DNA of 56,323 nucleotides from Priestia aryabhattai (GCF_023715685.1 NZ_JAMBOQ010000013.1:1-56323), one strand, 5' to 3'; shown: positions 7,774 to 14,739, counted from the stretch's first letter. Numbers and translations are program-made. The notes: generated by a model from the sequence alone, not told the origin.

Positions 7774-7802
7774 ATCATATCATATATGCCTTAAATTGTG
7801 AA
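7774..7802 (-). promoter_or_regulatory. Promoter of the toxin-antitoxin operon
   Basis: On the minus strand: TTCACA, a 17-bp spacer and TATGAT, ending two bases before the annotated start codon. It fits sigma-A consensus well and implies a leaderless or internally started toxin mRNA. Confidence 0.55.
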
Positions 7803-7977
7803 AAAAATTAAGTCATACATGACGTTTACCCCCCTTTAATGCGATAATAACGCCTTTTACGTCTTGTATAAATTTTATAACAAAAGTTGAAAGAAGTGGT
7901 AAAAAAAACTATCCTTTTTGAAAAGTATCTTTTTCAGTTAGATAAAAAGTCATAAAACAGGAGGAAATACTTACATG

Positions 7978-8006
7978 TTTACGTAACGTACGTGACGTGA
8001 TATTAT
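7978..8006 (+). promoter_or_regulatory. Promoter with ACGT operator
   Basis: TTTACG, a 17-bp spacer and TATTAT. The spacer carries TACGTGACGT, the same near-palindrome as at 4316. It drives the 8102-9389 operon. The rest of 7803-7977 shows no gene. Confidence 0.65.
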
Positions 8007-8029
8007 TAAGAAGTAGTAAGAAACACAAC

Positions 8030-8053
8030 GTAAACAGAAACGTAAACGTAAAC
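8030..8053 (+). repeat. GTAAAC hexamer array
   Basis: Four phase-locked units: GTAAAC, AGAAAC, GTAAAC, GTAAAC. They are in the leader, 24 bp after the -10 box. The AGAAAC variant also occurs in the array at 20926. Confidence 0.85.
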
Positions 8054-8101
8054 TAAGAAAGGAGGTGACCACCTCCGAATACAAACTAGGAGGAAATGAC
8101 G

Positions 8102-8620
8102 ATGGAAAAATGTTGTTCAATGTGTAAAGAAGTAAAAGAGGTAACGGAATTTCATAAGGACGCTCGTAAAACAGACGGTTTACGCTCTAACTGTAAATCA
8201 TGTGTATCAGCATATCAAAAAGCAAGATACGCTCGTAAACGTGAAGCTGAACTGTTACTTGCTGAAGAAGAAGACATGATGAACATGTTCCGAGCAGAAG
8301 CGCAAATCAGTGAGCCAGTACTTGAAGAAACAATCCAAATGAGCCAAGAGGTTGCACAGCTTCTTGAAGAAGTAAAAACCTACACAATGCAAGATAAGCC
8401 AGTTGTAAAAGCGATTGAGCTACGTAAAGCCATCCAAAAACGAATCGGTAAAATTGCAAAGAACGTGAAGAAAGTTTTCGCAGAAGAAGAAGTGCTTCAC
8501 TTTGAAGATAAAGCAATGAAAGATGTATTCGGAGTGGATTGGAAGCCTAGTCGTCATGGTTACATCGTATTAGATATGAAGCAAGCCATTGAATTTACAG
8601 AACAGCATTTAAGCAACTAA
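8102..8620 (+). CDS. Zinc-ribbon phage protein
   Basis: A 172-residue protein. The N-terminal zinc ribbon (CCSMCKEVKEVTEF...DGLRSNCKSC..YQKARY) is the type often attached to phage HNH nucleases, but no HNH core follows. The remainder is acidic and helical. ATG 8102 is preferred over 8096 because of its spacing from TAGGAGG. Just upstream, GGAGGT and ACCTCC can pair (8059-8075) and could hide the ribosome binding region. Confidence 0.6.
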   Translation: MEKCCSMCKEVKEVTEFHKDARKTDGLRSNCKSCVSAYQKARYARKREAELLLAEEEDMMNMFRAEAQISEPVLEETIQMSQEVAQLLEEVKTYTMQDKPVVKAIELRKAIQKRIGKIAKNVKKVFAEEEVLHFEDKAMKDVFGVDWKPSRHGYIVLDMKQAIEFTEQHLSN

Positions 8621-8635
8621 GGAGGAACAGACAGC

Positions 8636-9148
8636 ATGAAGAACAGCATACCTACAATCAAGATGTTAGGAAAGACCATGTATTTATATTGGTGCTATGG
8701 AAGTAACTTAAATCAGGAACAAATGAGCAAACGTTGCCCCGATGCGATACCTCTAGAACGTGCGGAGCTTCCATCACACAAGCTTCTTTTTCGTGGGAAT
8801 AGTAGAGGATTCGGAGTAGCTACAGTTGAACGAGATAATGGATCTTCTATTCCAGGCGCTTTGTGGGCCATAAGTGAAAGAGACATGAAAACCTTAGACC
8901 GCTATGAAGGATACCCAAGATTATATACAAGGGGAACGATTCGGGTTGTGAATGAGGATGGACAGATTTTGGATGCTATGACCTACTGGATGCACCAAAG
9001 CTATCCAAAGGCTATGCCAAGCAATGATTACATCACGACTATTTATAACGGATATATGGATTTTGGTTTAGATGCAAGACGACTTCATTCTTTTTATCAA
9101 AAACACATTGATGAATTACTATCGGAGGAACTAGAATATGGACTTTAA
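8636..9148 (+). CDS. Gamma-glutamylcyclotransferase-like protein (AIG2/GGCT fold)
   Basis: A 170-residue protein with the family signature YGSNL (WCYGSNLNQEQMSKRCP) that binds substrate, a PGALWAI strand and the catalytic Glu in LDRYEGYP. GGCT enzymes cleave gamma-glutamyl amides with release of 5-oxoproline. The amidoligase at 4413 could be the synthetic partner, since the two families are known to be encoded together. Here they are in neighbouring operons with the same promoter and operator type. The substrate is not known. Confidence 0.87.
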   Translation: MKNSIPTIKMLGKTMYLYWCYGSNLNQEQMSKRCPDAIPLERAELPSHKLLFRGNSRGFGVATVERDNGSSIPGALWAISERDMKTLDRYEGYPRLYTRGTIRVVNEDGQILDAMTYWMHQSYPKAMPSNDYITTIYNGYMDFGLDARRLHSFYQKHIDELLSEELEYGL

Positions 9149-9389
9149 GAAGTGGCTGCAAACATTAGTTGAGGAAAAAGGATTATCGTATGAGTGCTTT
9201 ACCGTCAAGCATGAAGAGTTTATACATTTTATTGAAATGGATTATTTGATTGATTTTCTATCAGGATTAGATAAAGAAATGCAAGATACGATTAAGACAA
9301 CGTTAGTCAAAATTGACTTTATGAATGGCGATGTTATGCACTTTCTTGACCATTGTGCGACTGGTTATATTCAAGTGGTGTACCAGTAA
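9138..9389 (+). CDS. Hypothetical protein
   Basis: An 83-residue acidic protein that overlaps the end of the GGCT gene by 11 bp, so it is translationally coupled. No recognised domain. Last gene of the 8102 operon. Confidence 0.6.
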   Translation: MDFKKWLQTLVEEKGLSYECFTVKHEEFIHFIEMDYLIDFLSGLDKEMQDTIKTTLVKIDFMNGDVMHFLDHCATGYIQVVYQ

Positions 9390-9414
9390 ACGAAGGCTCC
9401 AATTACCAGTAGAC

Positions 9415-9441
9415 TTTGTAACGTACGTGACGTAATATAGT
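9415..9441 (+). promoter_or_regulatory. Probable promoter with ACGT operator
   Basis: GTACGTGACGTAA lies just before TATAGT (9436-9441). The -35 (ACTTTG or TTGTAA) is weak. The operator and -10 geometry match the 7978 promoter. It would drive the 9502 gene. Confidence 0.5.
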
Positions 9442-9445
9442 AAAT

Positions 9446-9475
9446 GTAAACAACAACGTTTACGTAAACATAAAC
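9446..9475 (+). repeat. Hexamer array with central palindrome
   Basis: GTAAAC (9446), then GTTTAC (9458), GTAAAC (9464) and ATAAAC (9470). The middle two form the perfect dyad GTTTACGTAAAC. It is in the leader of the 9502 gene. Confidence 0.85.
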
Positions 9476-9501
9476 TAAAAACACATCGGAGGAATAACAT
9501 C

Positions 9502-9993
9502 ATGAAAAAAGGATTAAAAGCACTATTTGTTTTAGGAACTATTTTTATCAGTTTTATCGTAATAATGAGCGCTATGTTTTCGGGGTCAGATGATACAAAA
9601 GCAAGTGAAACAACAGCAGTAAGCGACACATCATCATACCGTACAGAAATCGCAAGCCAAAGCGCACAGATGACAGATATTTTCACTACTCTTTCTACAC
9701 AAATGAGCAACTATAGCAATACAACAGAATGGAAAGTAGATACAGCAGTAGCTATTCAAGAATTAAGAGATTTAGTTGATCAAGCAAACAGCATTAAAAA
9801 CGTACCTGCTGAATATAAAGAGGTTCATGAAAAGTATATGCAAGCAATGGAACAATACGAAATCGTAGCAGACCAATTACCAACAGCGATTGATAATCTA
9901 GATGCAAATCAAATCAATATATTATCAGCAAACATGCTACAAGGTAATGAGTATCTAACACAGGCTACACAAGAAATGAAAAACGTAAAATAA
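9502..9993 (+). CDS. Membrane-anchored extracellular protein
   Basis: A 163-residue protein. A short basic N-terminus (MKKGLK) and one hydrophobic segment (~7-26) anchor it; the rest is polar and helical and would sit outside the cell. There is no lipobox Cys. It has its own promoter and hexamer leader, next to an Ltp-type exclusion gene, so a surface or superinfection-exclusion role in the lysogen is plausible. No family recognised with certainty. Confidence 0.6.
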   Translation: MKKGLKALFVLGTIFISFIVIMSAMFSGSDDTKASETTAVSDTSSYRTEIASQSAQMTDIFTTLSTQMSNYSNTTEWKVDTAVAIQELRDLVDQANSIKNVPAEYKEVHEKYMQAMEQYEIVADQLPTAIDNLDANQINILSANMLQGNEYLTQATQEMKNVK

Positions 9994-9996
9994 AAC

Positions 9997-10014
9997 GCAA
10001 ACGTAAATATAAAC
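9997..10014 (+). repeat. Degenerate hexamer array
   Basis: GCAAAC, GTAAAT and ATAAAC in phase, directly after the stop of the 9502 gene. Confidence 0.6.
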
Positions 10015-10106
10015 CTACCGTATAATAGGATTTTTTACCAAGAAAATTATTTTAGGAATAAAAAGTTACATTACGAGCTTTGATTCTATCATTTGGAAAT
10101 TAACAG

Positions 10107-10137
10107 GTTCGTACGTCACATAGATGTGATACATTAT
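10107..10137 (+). promoter_or_regulatory. ACGT-type operator with possible promoter
   Basis: GTACGTCACAT is followed by ATGTGATACATTATT, which contains -10-like hexamers (GATACA or CATTAT). A -35 is not clear. It lies ~120 bp before the Ltp-like gene. Confidence 0.4.
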
Positions 10138-10229
10138 TAAACGTTGTAAAAAATATATATAAAGCTAAACTCTCGAATTCAAAATAGAGAAAGTCGAGAT
10201 AAGCAAAAAAAATAGGGGGAAACATCATC

Positions 10230-10781
10230 ATGGCAAAAATCAAAAAGGCAAAAAAACCATTCTATAAAAGAGTTTGGGTATGGGTATTAGGAGTTATCAT
10301 CGTTGCGGCAATTGCAAGCGGTGGTGAGGAAGATACAGCAACAGAATCAACAGCAACTGAAGAAAAAGCCGTTACAGAAAAAGCAGATACAAAGACAGAA
10401 GCAACGAAAGAAGAAGAACCGAAGGTAGAAGCAGTAACAGAAGAACCAGCGCAAGAGGAACCAGTACAAGAAGAACCGGCGAAACCTGAAGTAAGTCTTT
10501 CACAGCAAAACGCAATTTCAAAAGCTGAAGATTATCTTGCCTTTACCGCATTTTCTCATTCAGGACTTATCGAGCAATTGACGTTTGACGGATTCAGTAA
10601 GGAAGAAGCAACATTCGCAGTTGATAACATTACTGTTGATTGGAAAGAACAAGCAGTTAAAAAAGGTCAAGCCTATCTTGACATGACTTCATTTTCAAGA
10701 AGTGGATTAATCGAGCAATTAACATTTGACGGATTCAGTAATGAAGAAGCGACACACGCAGTTGATACACTCGGATTGTAA
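10230..10781 (+). CDS. Ltp-family superinfection-exclusion-like membrane protein
   Basis: A 183-residue protein: a basic N-terminus, one transmembrane segment (~17-30), a long Glu/Thr/Pro-rich stalk (~33-90) and two tandem ~48-residue Ltp repeats (ISKAEDYLAFTAFSHSGLIEQL and a near copy ending in AVDTLGL). In Streptococcus phage TP-J34 the same two-repeat domain on a lipoprotein blocks DNA injection by superinfecting phages. This copy is anchored by a transmembrane helix, not a lipobox. It would be expressed in the lysogen. Family identity is clear; the exclusion function is by analogy. Confidence 0.85.
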   Translation: MAKIKKAKKPFYKRVWVWVLGVIIVAAIASGGEEDTATESTATEEKAVTEKADTKTEATKEEEPKVEAVTEEPAQEEPVQEEPAKPEVSLSQQNAISKAEDYLAFTAFSHSGLIEQLTFDGFSKEEATFAVDNITVDWKEQAVKKGQAYLDMTSFSRSGLIEQLTFDGFSNEEATHAVDTLGL

Positions 10782-10823
10782 TAAATAAAAGTAAAGACAG
10801 CATAAGCAGTAAAATAATAAAGT

Positions 10824-10848
10824 GAGGGGATTTTTCCCCTCCATTTTT
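10824..10848 (+). terminator. Rho-independent terminator
   Basis: GAGGGG (10824) pairs with CCCCTC (10836), followed by CATTTTTAT. It ends the Ltp-like transcript, although a ribosome binding site for a small ORF follows closely. Confidence 0.6.
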
Positions 10849-10864
10849 ATAGGAGGACTTAAAA

Positions 10865-10957
10865 ATGAGTAAAGAAGCATATATGGTCTTATCTCTTTTA
10901 TTTGTACCAGTCATTATAGCGGCATTCATTATTAAAGGAGTATCTTTTAAAAAATAA
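10865..10957 (+). CDS. Small membrane protein (30 aa)
   Basis: ATG behind ATAGGAGGACTT encodes MSKEAYMVLSLLFVPVIIAA and ten more residues: a single hydrophobic helix with a basic tail. The strong ribosome binding site and correct spacing support a real gene. Role unknown. Confidence 0.6.
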   Translation: MSKEAYMVLSLLFVPVIIAAFIIKGVSFKK

Positions 10958-10987
10958 TGCAGTAAGATAGGTACAGTTCTCCATGTA

Positions 10988-11016
10988 TTGAAAAGGTACG
11001 TAACGTACATTATACT
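10988..11016 (+). promoter_or_regulatory. Strong promoter with ACGT operator
   Basis: TTGAAA, a 17-bp spacer (containing TACGTAACGTA) and TATACT. This is the best sigma-A match of the operator family. The predicted transcription start falls inside or just after the ribosome binding site of the next gene, so that mRNA may be nearly leaderless. Confidence 0.7.
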
Positions 11017-11030
11017 AAGGAGGTAAATAA

Positions 11031-11210
11031 ATGAGTATTGGAGCTGTTCGAGTTATGGCTGAACCAAAAGTGCGAATCCTTGCTGATGTAAGCGTGGAGA
11101 CGAAACAAAAACTAGAAGAAGTTGTACATGCTATGGGCATTACGAAAAAACATTTCTTTGATACAGTAATTGAAGAACATCATAAAAAATACGTGCGTAA
11201 CGAAAAGTAA
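11031..11210 (+). CDS. Small ribbon-helix-helix protein (CopG/Arc-like)
   Basis: A 59-residue protein. VRILADVSVETKQKLEEVV is followed by ITKKHFFDTVIEEHHKK, the strand-helix-helix pattern of Arc/MetJ/CopG repressors. AAGGAGG stands 6 bases before the ATG. Its own promoter has the TACGT..ACGTA site between -35 and -10, the usual arrangement for an autorepressor. It is therefore the leading candidate for the protein that reads the ACGT operator family. That pairing is inference. Confidence 0.7.
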   Translation: MSIGAVRVMAEPKVRILADVSVETKQKLEEVVHAMGITKKHFFDTVIEEHHKKYVRNEK

Positions 11211-11247
11211 TCGTTGCGCTTTTTTTGTACATAAGGAGGATTACAAC

Positions 11248-11520
11248 ATGGTTTATTTAATGGATTTAGAACGCTCAATTTATTCGGGAATGGTTACATA
11301 TTGGAAGGCGAATAAAAGTGGCTATACGACGAATCTTCAACGTGCAGGGTTATATCCTCCCGAAGAAGCAAAGGAGATCGCGGAGAATGATTTTGATAAA
11401 CGAACAGTGATTGTTGATGAAGAAGTAGTGAAAAGAATACGAGGGGATTTACGAGGCGCTTTAACAACAAAATCCGTACTGAATGATTTTGAAGCCCTAA
11501 ATAAAAGGGAGGATGAATAA
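11248..11520 (+). CDS. Hypothetical phage protein
   Basis: A 90-residue protein: YSGMVTYWKANKSGYTTNLQ, then AGLYPPEEAKEIAENDFDKRTV. This pattern is seen in small phage proteins of unknown function. ATG 11248 is chosen for the AAGGAGGA ahead of it. It overlaps the next start (TAATG). Confidence 0.6.
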   Translation: MVYLMDLERSIYSGMVTYWKANKSGYTTNLQRAGLYPPEEAKEIAENDFDKRTVIVDEEVVKRIRGDLRGALTTKSVLNDFEALNKREDE

Positions 11521-11789
11521 TGAGCATTCATAAAATTGATAGGTCTGTTCTGATAGAAGAAAAAGCAATGAGACACCGAAAAGATGAACTTTATAAGCTC
11601 GTTAATGAAATAATGGAACAACATGACCTTGAGACATTGATGATTGCTACACTAAGCAAGATAGCTTTTATAGACTACATGCTTGGGCTTGATGTGATGG
11701 AAAACCATCGTCTCAACAGTATGATTAATGTTGTTAATAGCAATCGTGGTACTAATCATCAATTAACTGATTTCTATATCCGTTTCTAA
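11520..11789 (+). CDS. Hypothetical protein
   Basis: An 89-residue helical protein, translationally coupled to the preceding gene through TAATG. No domain recognised. It is followed by ~950 bp without a convincing gene. Confidence 0.55.
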   Translation: MSIHKIDRSVLIEEKAMRHRKDELYKLVNEIMEQHDLETLMIATLSKIAFIDYMLGLDVMENHRLNSMINVVNSNRGTNHQLTDFYIRF

Positions 11790-11952
11790 TGTATCTTATG
11801 TAGTGGTATAAATACTAACTTATCAATATGATAATTAAGGTTTACACCTTTACTCTTAGTGACGACAAATTAGGAATTATTCTACAAGGTATGTAATAGC
11901 TGTAACCTAAATATCGAAGTAGTTATAACTAAGTAACAAGAGAAGACAGGAA

Positions 11953-11985
11953 AAAGGGTCACTTCCGCCGATGAAGTAACCCTTT
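11953..11985. other. Stable hairpin
   Basis: AAAGGGT-c-ACTTC pairs with GAAGT-a-ACCCTTT around a 7-base loop. There is no long T run, so this is a structured RNA or a protein site, not a canonical terminator. Confidence 0.5.
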
Positions 11986-12153
11986 GATTCCTAGTCGATT
12001 GAAAAACTCTTTTCCGATAAAAGGACAGATAGTAGAGTGAGTGTTTCCGCACCGCACTCAATAGTAAGAACTTCATATATACATCTATAAACATAAAAGG
12101 AGAAAGGAAAAAGCATGGCAACTTTTTCTTGATAATCTGATTCCCTCGTACAT

Positions 12154-12171
12154 GTAAACGTAAACGTGTAC
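12154..12171 (+). repeat. GTAAAC hexamer array
   Basis: GTAAAC, GTAAAC and GTGTAC in phase, within the non-coding region. No gene follows directly. Confidence 0.75.
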
Positions 12172-12183
12172 TTTTTTGCTCCA

Positions 12184-12210
12184 AGAAAAAAACCTACGAA
12201 TAAACGTAGG
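12184..12210 (-). terminator. Minus-strand terminator
   Basis: CCTACG and CGTAGG (12193-12210) form a stem, and on the minus strand a seven-T run follows. No minus-strand gene is apparent upstream of it. Confidence 0.5.
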
Positions 12211-12439
12211 CTTCTTTCCTGTATATGTGATTGCGTTTGAAAGGAAGAAGAAACATCTTGGTGTGTAGATGCTTCGACAAAGGTACTGTATGTAACCATC
12301 GTTTTATAAGTAAAGTTGCTTAGGGGAACTTACTTACAATTAGATTTTACCCTCGGGAATAAAGTTGCAAACCTCTTTTTTTAAAAAATGAAGCCACAAC
12401 TTACCAACGGTTTTGTGGAGAGTTTCTTGCTCCGAACTA

Positions 12440-12468
12440 TTTACGTCACGTACGTAAAATGATAATAT
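12440..12468 (+). promoter_or_regulatory. Promoter with TACGTCACGTA operator
   Basis: TTTACG, a 17-bp spacer (with TACGTCACGTACGTA overlapping) and TAATAT. It matches the 4316 and 7978 promoters. Confidence 0.65.
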
Positions 12469-12515
12469 ATAAATATAGAAACGAGGTAAGACAAGAAACT
12501 CGGAACTGTTTAGTG

Positions 12516-12541
12516 TATAATATGTGTACGTTTACGTAAAC
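12516..12541 (+). promoter_or_regulatory. TATAAT box followed by hexamer palindrome
   Basis: TATAAT at 12516-12521 lacks a clear -35, which suggests an activator. About 8 bp later, at the expected transcription start, is the perfect dyad GTTTACGTAAAC (12530-12541). Another dyad, TTTATCG-AAA-CGATAAA, follows at 12555-12571. Confidence 0.5.
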
Positions 12542-12608
12542 ATTGATATAAATGTTTATCGAAACGATAAATAAACACTACAATAACAGTGATGAGAGAG
12601 ATTTAGAC

Positions 12609-12639
12609 AAAAAGAAAGACAAGCCCCGTATAAGGCTTG
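12609..12639 (-). terminator. Minus-strand terminator
   Basis: CAAGCC (12620) pairs with GGCTTG (12634), with a T-rich tract after it when read on the minus strand. This is the second such terminator in the stretch. Confidence 0.5.
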
Positions 12640-12653
12640 CCCCTAGCAAAAAC

Positions 12654-12671
12654 GTAAACGTAAATATAAAC
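12654..12671 (+). repeat. GTAAAC hexamer array
   Basis: GTAAAC, GTAAAT and ATAAAC in phase, in the leader of the recombination operon. Confidence 0.8.
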
Positions 12672-12736
12672 CCAACATGGAGGGTTCATCAATAACGTTA
12701 TTGTACACGATGAATTCTCCTGAATCAAGGAGGAAA

Positions 12737-12961
12737 ATGAAATTGGCAAATTTAGATAGATTTTCGCAACCATTAGCAGGTGAAACGTATTTTGAAGAAC
12801 CGCAACCAACTTGTCAGTGTGAGGAATGTAAACAAGATTTATATGAAGGTGACTGGCATTATGAAGCAGGGGATATGACGTTTTGCTCAAAGGACTGTTT
12901 CATCGAGTGGGCGACAGTTGAGTTTGATGGAAGAAGTCGTATTCTGGAGGGAAAAGAATGA
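12737..12961 (+). CDS. Zinc-finger phage protein
   Basis: A 74-residue protein with a two-cysteine-pair zinc site (CQCEECKQDLYEGDWHY ... FCSKDCF). ATG 12737 is preferred because AAGGAGG precedes it closely; in-frame ATGs at 12677 and 12711 lack suitable spacing, and a TTG at 12743 is possible. It overlaps the ERF gene by ATGA, so it is coupled to recombination. Role unknown. Confidence 0.6.
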   Translation: MKLANLDRFSQPLAGETYFEEPQPTCQCEECKQDLYEGDWHYEAGDMTFCSKDCFIEWATVEFDGRSRILEGKE

Positions 12962-13668
12962 CTGCTTTAAATGTAAATCAATCAAAAGCTACGTTATATC
13001 AAAAGATTGCTAAAGTCATGGGAAAGGTGGAGCGTGTACCTAAAAACGGGTACAACAGCTTCCACAAATATAAATATGTACAGGAAAGCGACCTAGTAGA
13101 CCATGTACGTAAATTCATGGTAGAAGATGGACTCGTTCTGTTTAATAACGTGCGAGAGTACGAAGTAAATGGCGAAATTGCGATTGCTACGATTGAGTTT
13201 ACTTTATGCTGTACCGATACAGGGGAATCAGTGACAAGTACGGTAGTAGCAGAAGGACAGGATAAGGGAGATAAAAAGTTCTATAAAGCAATGGCAGGCG
13301 CTACGAAATATTATCTCATGAAAACCTTCCTTATACCGACAGGGGATGACCCCGAAGCGGATATACAAACCGACCAACGAGCATATGGAAATCAGCAACA
13401 ACCATTTAATAATAACAATCAGTCATCAGGAAATAACCGTTCAGCCAGTGGTGGAAAACCGATTACGGATAAGCAACTGGAACTGATTAAACAACGTATA
13501 AATGAAATCACAGGACTGGTTGATCAAGAAGAAGATGCGATTGTCGATTCTTTAAAAGAGCGTGTAGGAGAGTTTGCTCAACTAAAAGATATGACATCTT
13601 TCCAAGCAAGCAAATGTATCGAGAATCTAACCAAATGGAAACAGAGCTATCAAAACCGAATTCAGTAG
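12958..13668 (+). CDS. ERF-family single-strand annealing protein
   Basis: A 236-residue recombinase. The ERF domain covers ~1-140, with FHKYKYVQESDLVDHVR and the hallmark KFYKAMAGATKYYLMKTFLIPTGDDPE. A Gln/Asn-rich linker and a C-terminal helical region follow. ERF proteins coat single-stranded DNA and anneal homologous strands in phage recombination and circularisation. SSB, HNH and RusA follow in the same direction, and the Cas4-like exonuclease upstream could supply ends. Confidence 0.92.
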   Translation: MTALNVNQSKATLYQKIAKVMGKVERVPKNGYNSFHKYKYVQESDLVDHVRKFMVEDGLVLFNNVREYEVNGEIAIATIEFTLCCTDTGESVTSTVVAEGQDKGDKKFYKAMAGATKYYLMKTFLIPTGDDPEADIQTDQRAYGNQQQPFNNNNQSSGNNRSASGGKPITDKQLELIKQRINEITGLVDQEEDAIVDSLKERVGEFAQLKDMTSFQASKCIENLTKWKQSYQNRIQ

Positions 13669-13710
13669 GAGGGAGAAATCTCTCTTTTTTTTGTCTAAAG
13701 GAGGGCTTCC

Positions 13711-13887
13711 ATGTTTAACCAAGAGGGATTAAAAAAGATTCTTCATTCATGTGAAGACAAAGATAAAGAATTGGACTATCTCATCGGAAAATACGAAAAA
13801 AGGCTAATAGACCTACGAAAGTCTAAGGAAGAAGTACTGGAAACGATTACAGAATGTCGGAAGTTGTTGAACGAAACAGATTGCTAA
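13711..13887 (+). CDS. Small coiled-coil protein
   Basis: A 58-residue, highly charged helical protein (ELDYLIGKYEKRLIDLRKSK). The start is supported by AAAGGAGGGC, with a weak hairpin plus an eight-T tract just before it (13667-13692). Unknown role; similar tiny coiled-coil proteins are common next to phage SSB genes. Confidence 0.6.
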   Translation: MFNQEGLKKILHSCEDKDKELDYLIGKYEKRLIDLRKSKEEVLETITECRKLLNETDC

Positions 13888-13903
13888 CATATAGAAACTT
13901 TAT

Positions 13904-13918
13904 TTAGCAATATGCTAA
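13904..13918. promoter_or_regulatory. TTAGCA-N3-TGCTAA operator before ssb
   Basis: TTAGCAATATGCTAA is a perfect dyad 25 bp before the ssb start. The same dyad lies between -35 and -10 of the immunity-region promoter at 55936. It is probably bound by the XRE repressor. Confidence 0.6.
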
Positions 13919-13942
13919 GATTAAAAAGGGGGATTAAACAAT

Positions 13943-14329
13943 ATGGCAATAATCACAGTTTGCGGAAATGTAGGAAATGCAGAGTTTAGATACAGCCCAA
14001 ATGGACATCCTGTCCTGACCGTATCCATTGCGGATAAACGTTGGAATTTTAAAGATGAAAAAGAGGAAACATATTGGATTCGAGCAGTTTGGTTTGGCGA
14101 ACGAGCTGAAAAGCTTGCGAATTCGATTCCAAAAGCCAAAGTAATCTCTGTTACTGGAAAGGAAGCCTACAAAATTTATGAAGGCAAAATTGACCGTAGC
14201 ATAGACCCACTAGACCATACCATTTTGCAATTTAAAGCAAATGATGATACCTCACCTAGAAACGACACCAATCAACAGCAGGAAGAATCTTATCCACCAC
14301 CATCTGATAAAGACATTCCCTTCTTATAG
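13943..14329 (+). CDS. ssb: Single-stranded DNA-binding protein
   Basis: A 128-residue SSB. The OB-fold covers 1-105 (VCGNVGNAEFRYSPNGHPVLTVSIAD, YWIRAVWFGERAEKL), with a disordered Gln/Pro tail and the acidic tip DKDIPFL that recruits replication partners. It has its own operator (13904). Confidence 0.93.
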   Translation: MAIITVCGNVGNAEFRYSPNGHPVLTVSIADKRWNFKDEKEETYWIRAVWFGERAEKLANSIPKAKVISVTGKEAYKIYEGKIDRSIDPLDHTILQFKANDDTSPRNDTNQQQEESYPPPSDKDIPFL

Positions 14330-14340
14330 GAGGGTTAAAC

Positions 14341-14739
14341 ATGTCTAACTCTACAACGAAGCTAGACCAACTCTACAACAAAGCAAATACATACAACGAA
14401 GACATACCCTCAGACCTTGCGAAAAAAATAGTTGTCTATACCGAAATCCTTCGGGTTCTCGGTGTTTATATCGCTCATGCTACGTATAAGCTCGGACAGA
14501 TAGAAGCTGACCGAAGGCGAGAATATGCCATTGCTATTGTACGTGAGGGTGGAACCTCTAAAGAAAAAGAAGGCAAAGCAGAACTTCGTATTACTAAGTA
14601 TCGAAAAATGGAATACCAAGCGGAAGCCGATTTGATTAAATGGAAAAATGCCTATGACAGCACGAAAGAACTCATAAATGCCTTAAAGAAACAGCTTGAA
14701 GTCCTTTTGCTTGAGTGGGGAGGAAACGGAAATGGATGA
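14341..14739 (+). CDS. Phage recombination/replication-associated helical protein
   Basis: A 132-residue, largely helical protein that starts 11 bp after ssb. The pattern YKLGQIEADRRREYAIAI...EADLIKWKNAYDSTKELINALKKQLEVL occurs in small phage proteins next to SSB. No enzymatic motif. Its end overlaps the HNH start. Confidence 0.6.
   Translation: MSNSTTKLDQLYNKANTYNEDIPSDLAKKIVVYTEILRVLGVYIAHATYKLGQIEADRRREYAIAIVREGGTSKEKEGKAELRITKYRKMEYQAEADLIKWKNAYDSTKELINALKKQLEVLLLEWGGNGNG

Larger units (their letters stand above)
11790..12676. other. Long non-coding stretch
   Basis: No ORF here has a credible ribosome binding site and domain. A five-codon ORF (MATFS) at ~12115 has a good site (AAAGGAGAAAGG) and starts like the amidoligase (MATFT), perhaps a relic. 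The region holds a large hairpin, two minus-strand terminators, three hexamer clusters, one ACGT-operator promoter and a second -10 box, listed separately. Confidence 0.6.

Noticed and set aside
11882..12299. Two overlapping minus-strand ORFs of ~100 codons in the non-coding stretch
   Set aside because: No ribosome binding sites, unlikely amino-acid composition, and both cross the minus-strand terminator at 12184.
12603..12890. Minus-strand ORF of 95 codons
   Set aside because: It runs through a terminator hairpin, a hexamer array and the antisense of the zinc-finger gene, and has no start signals.
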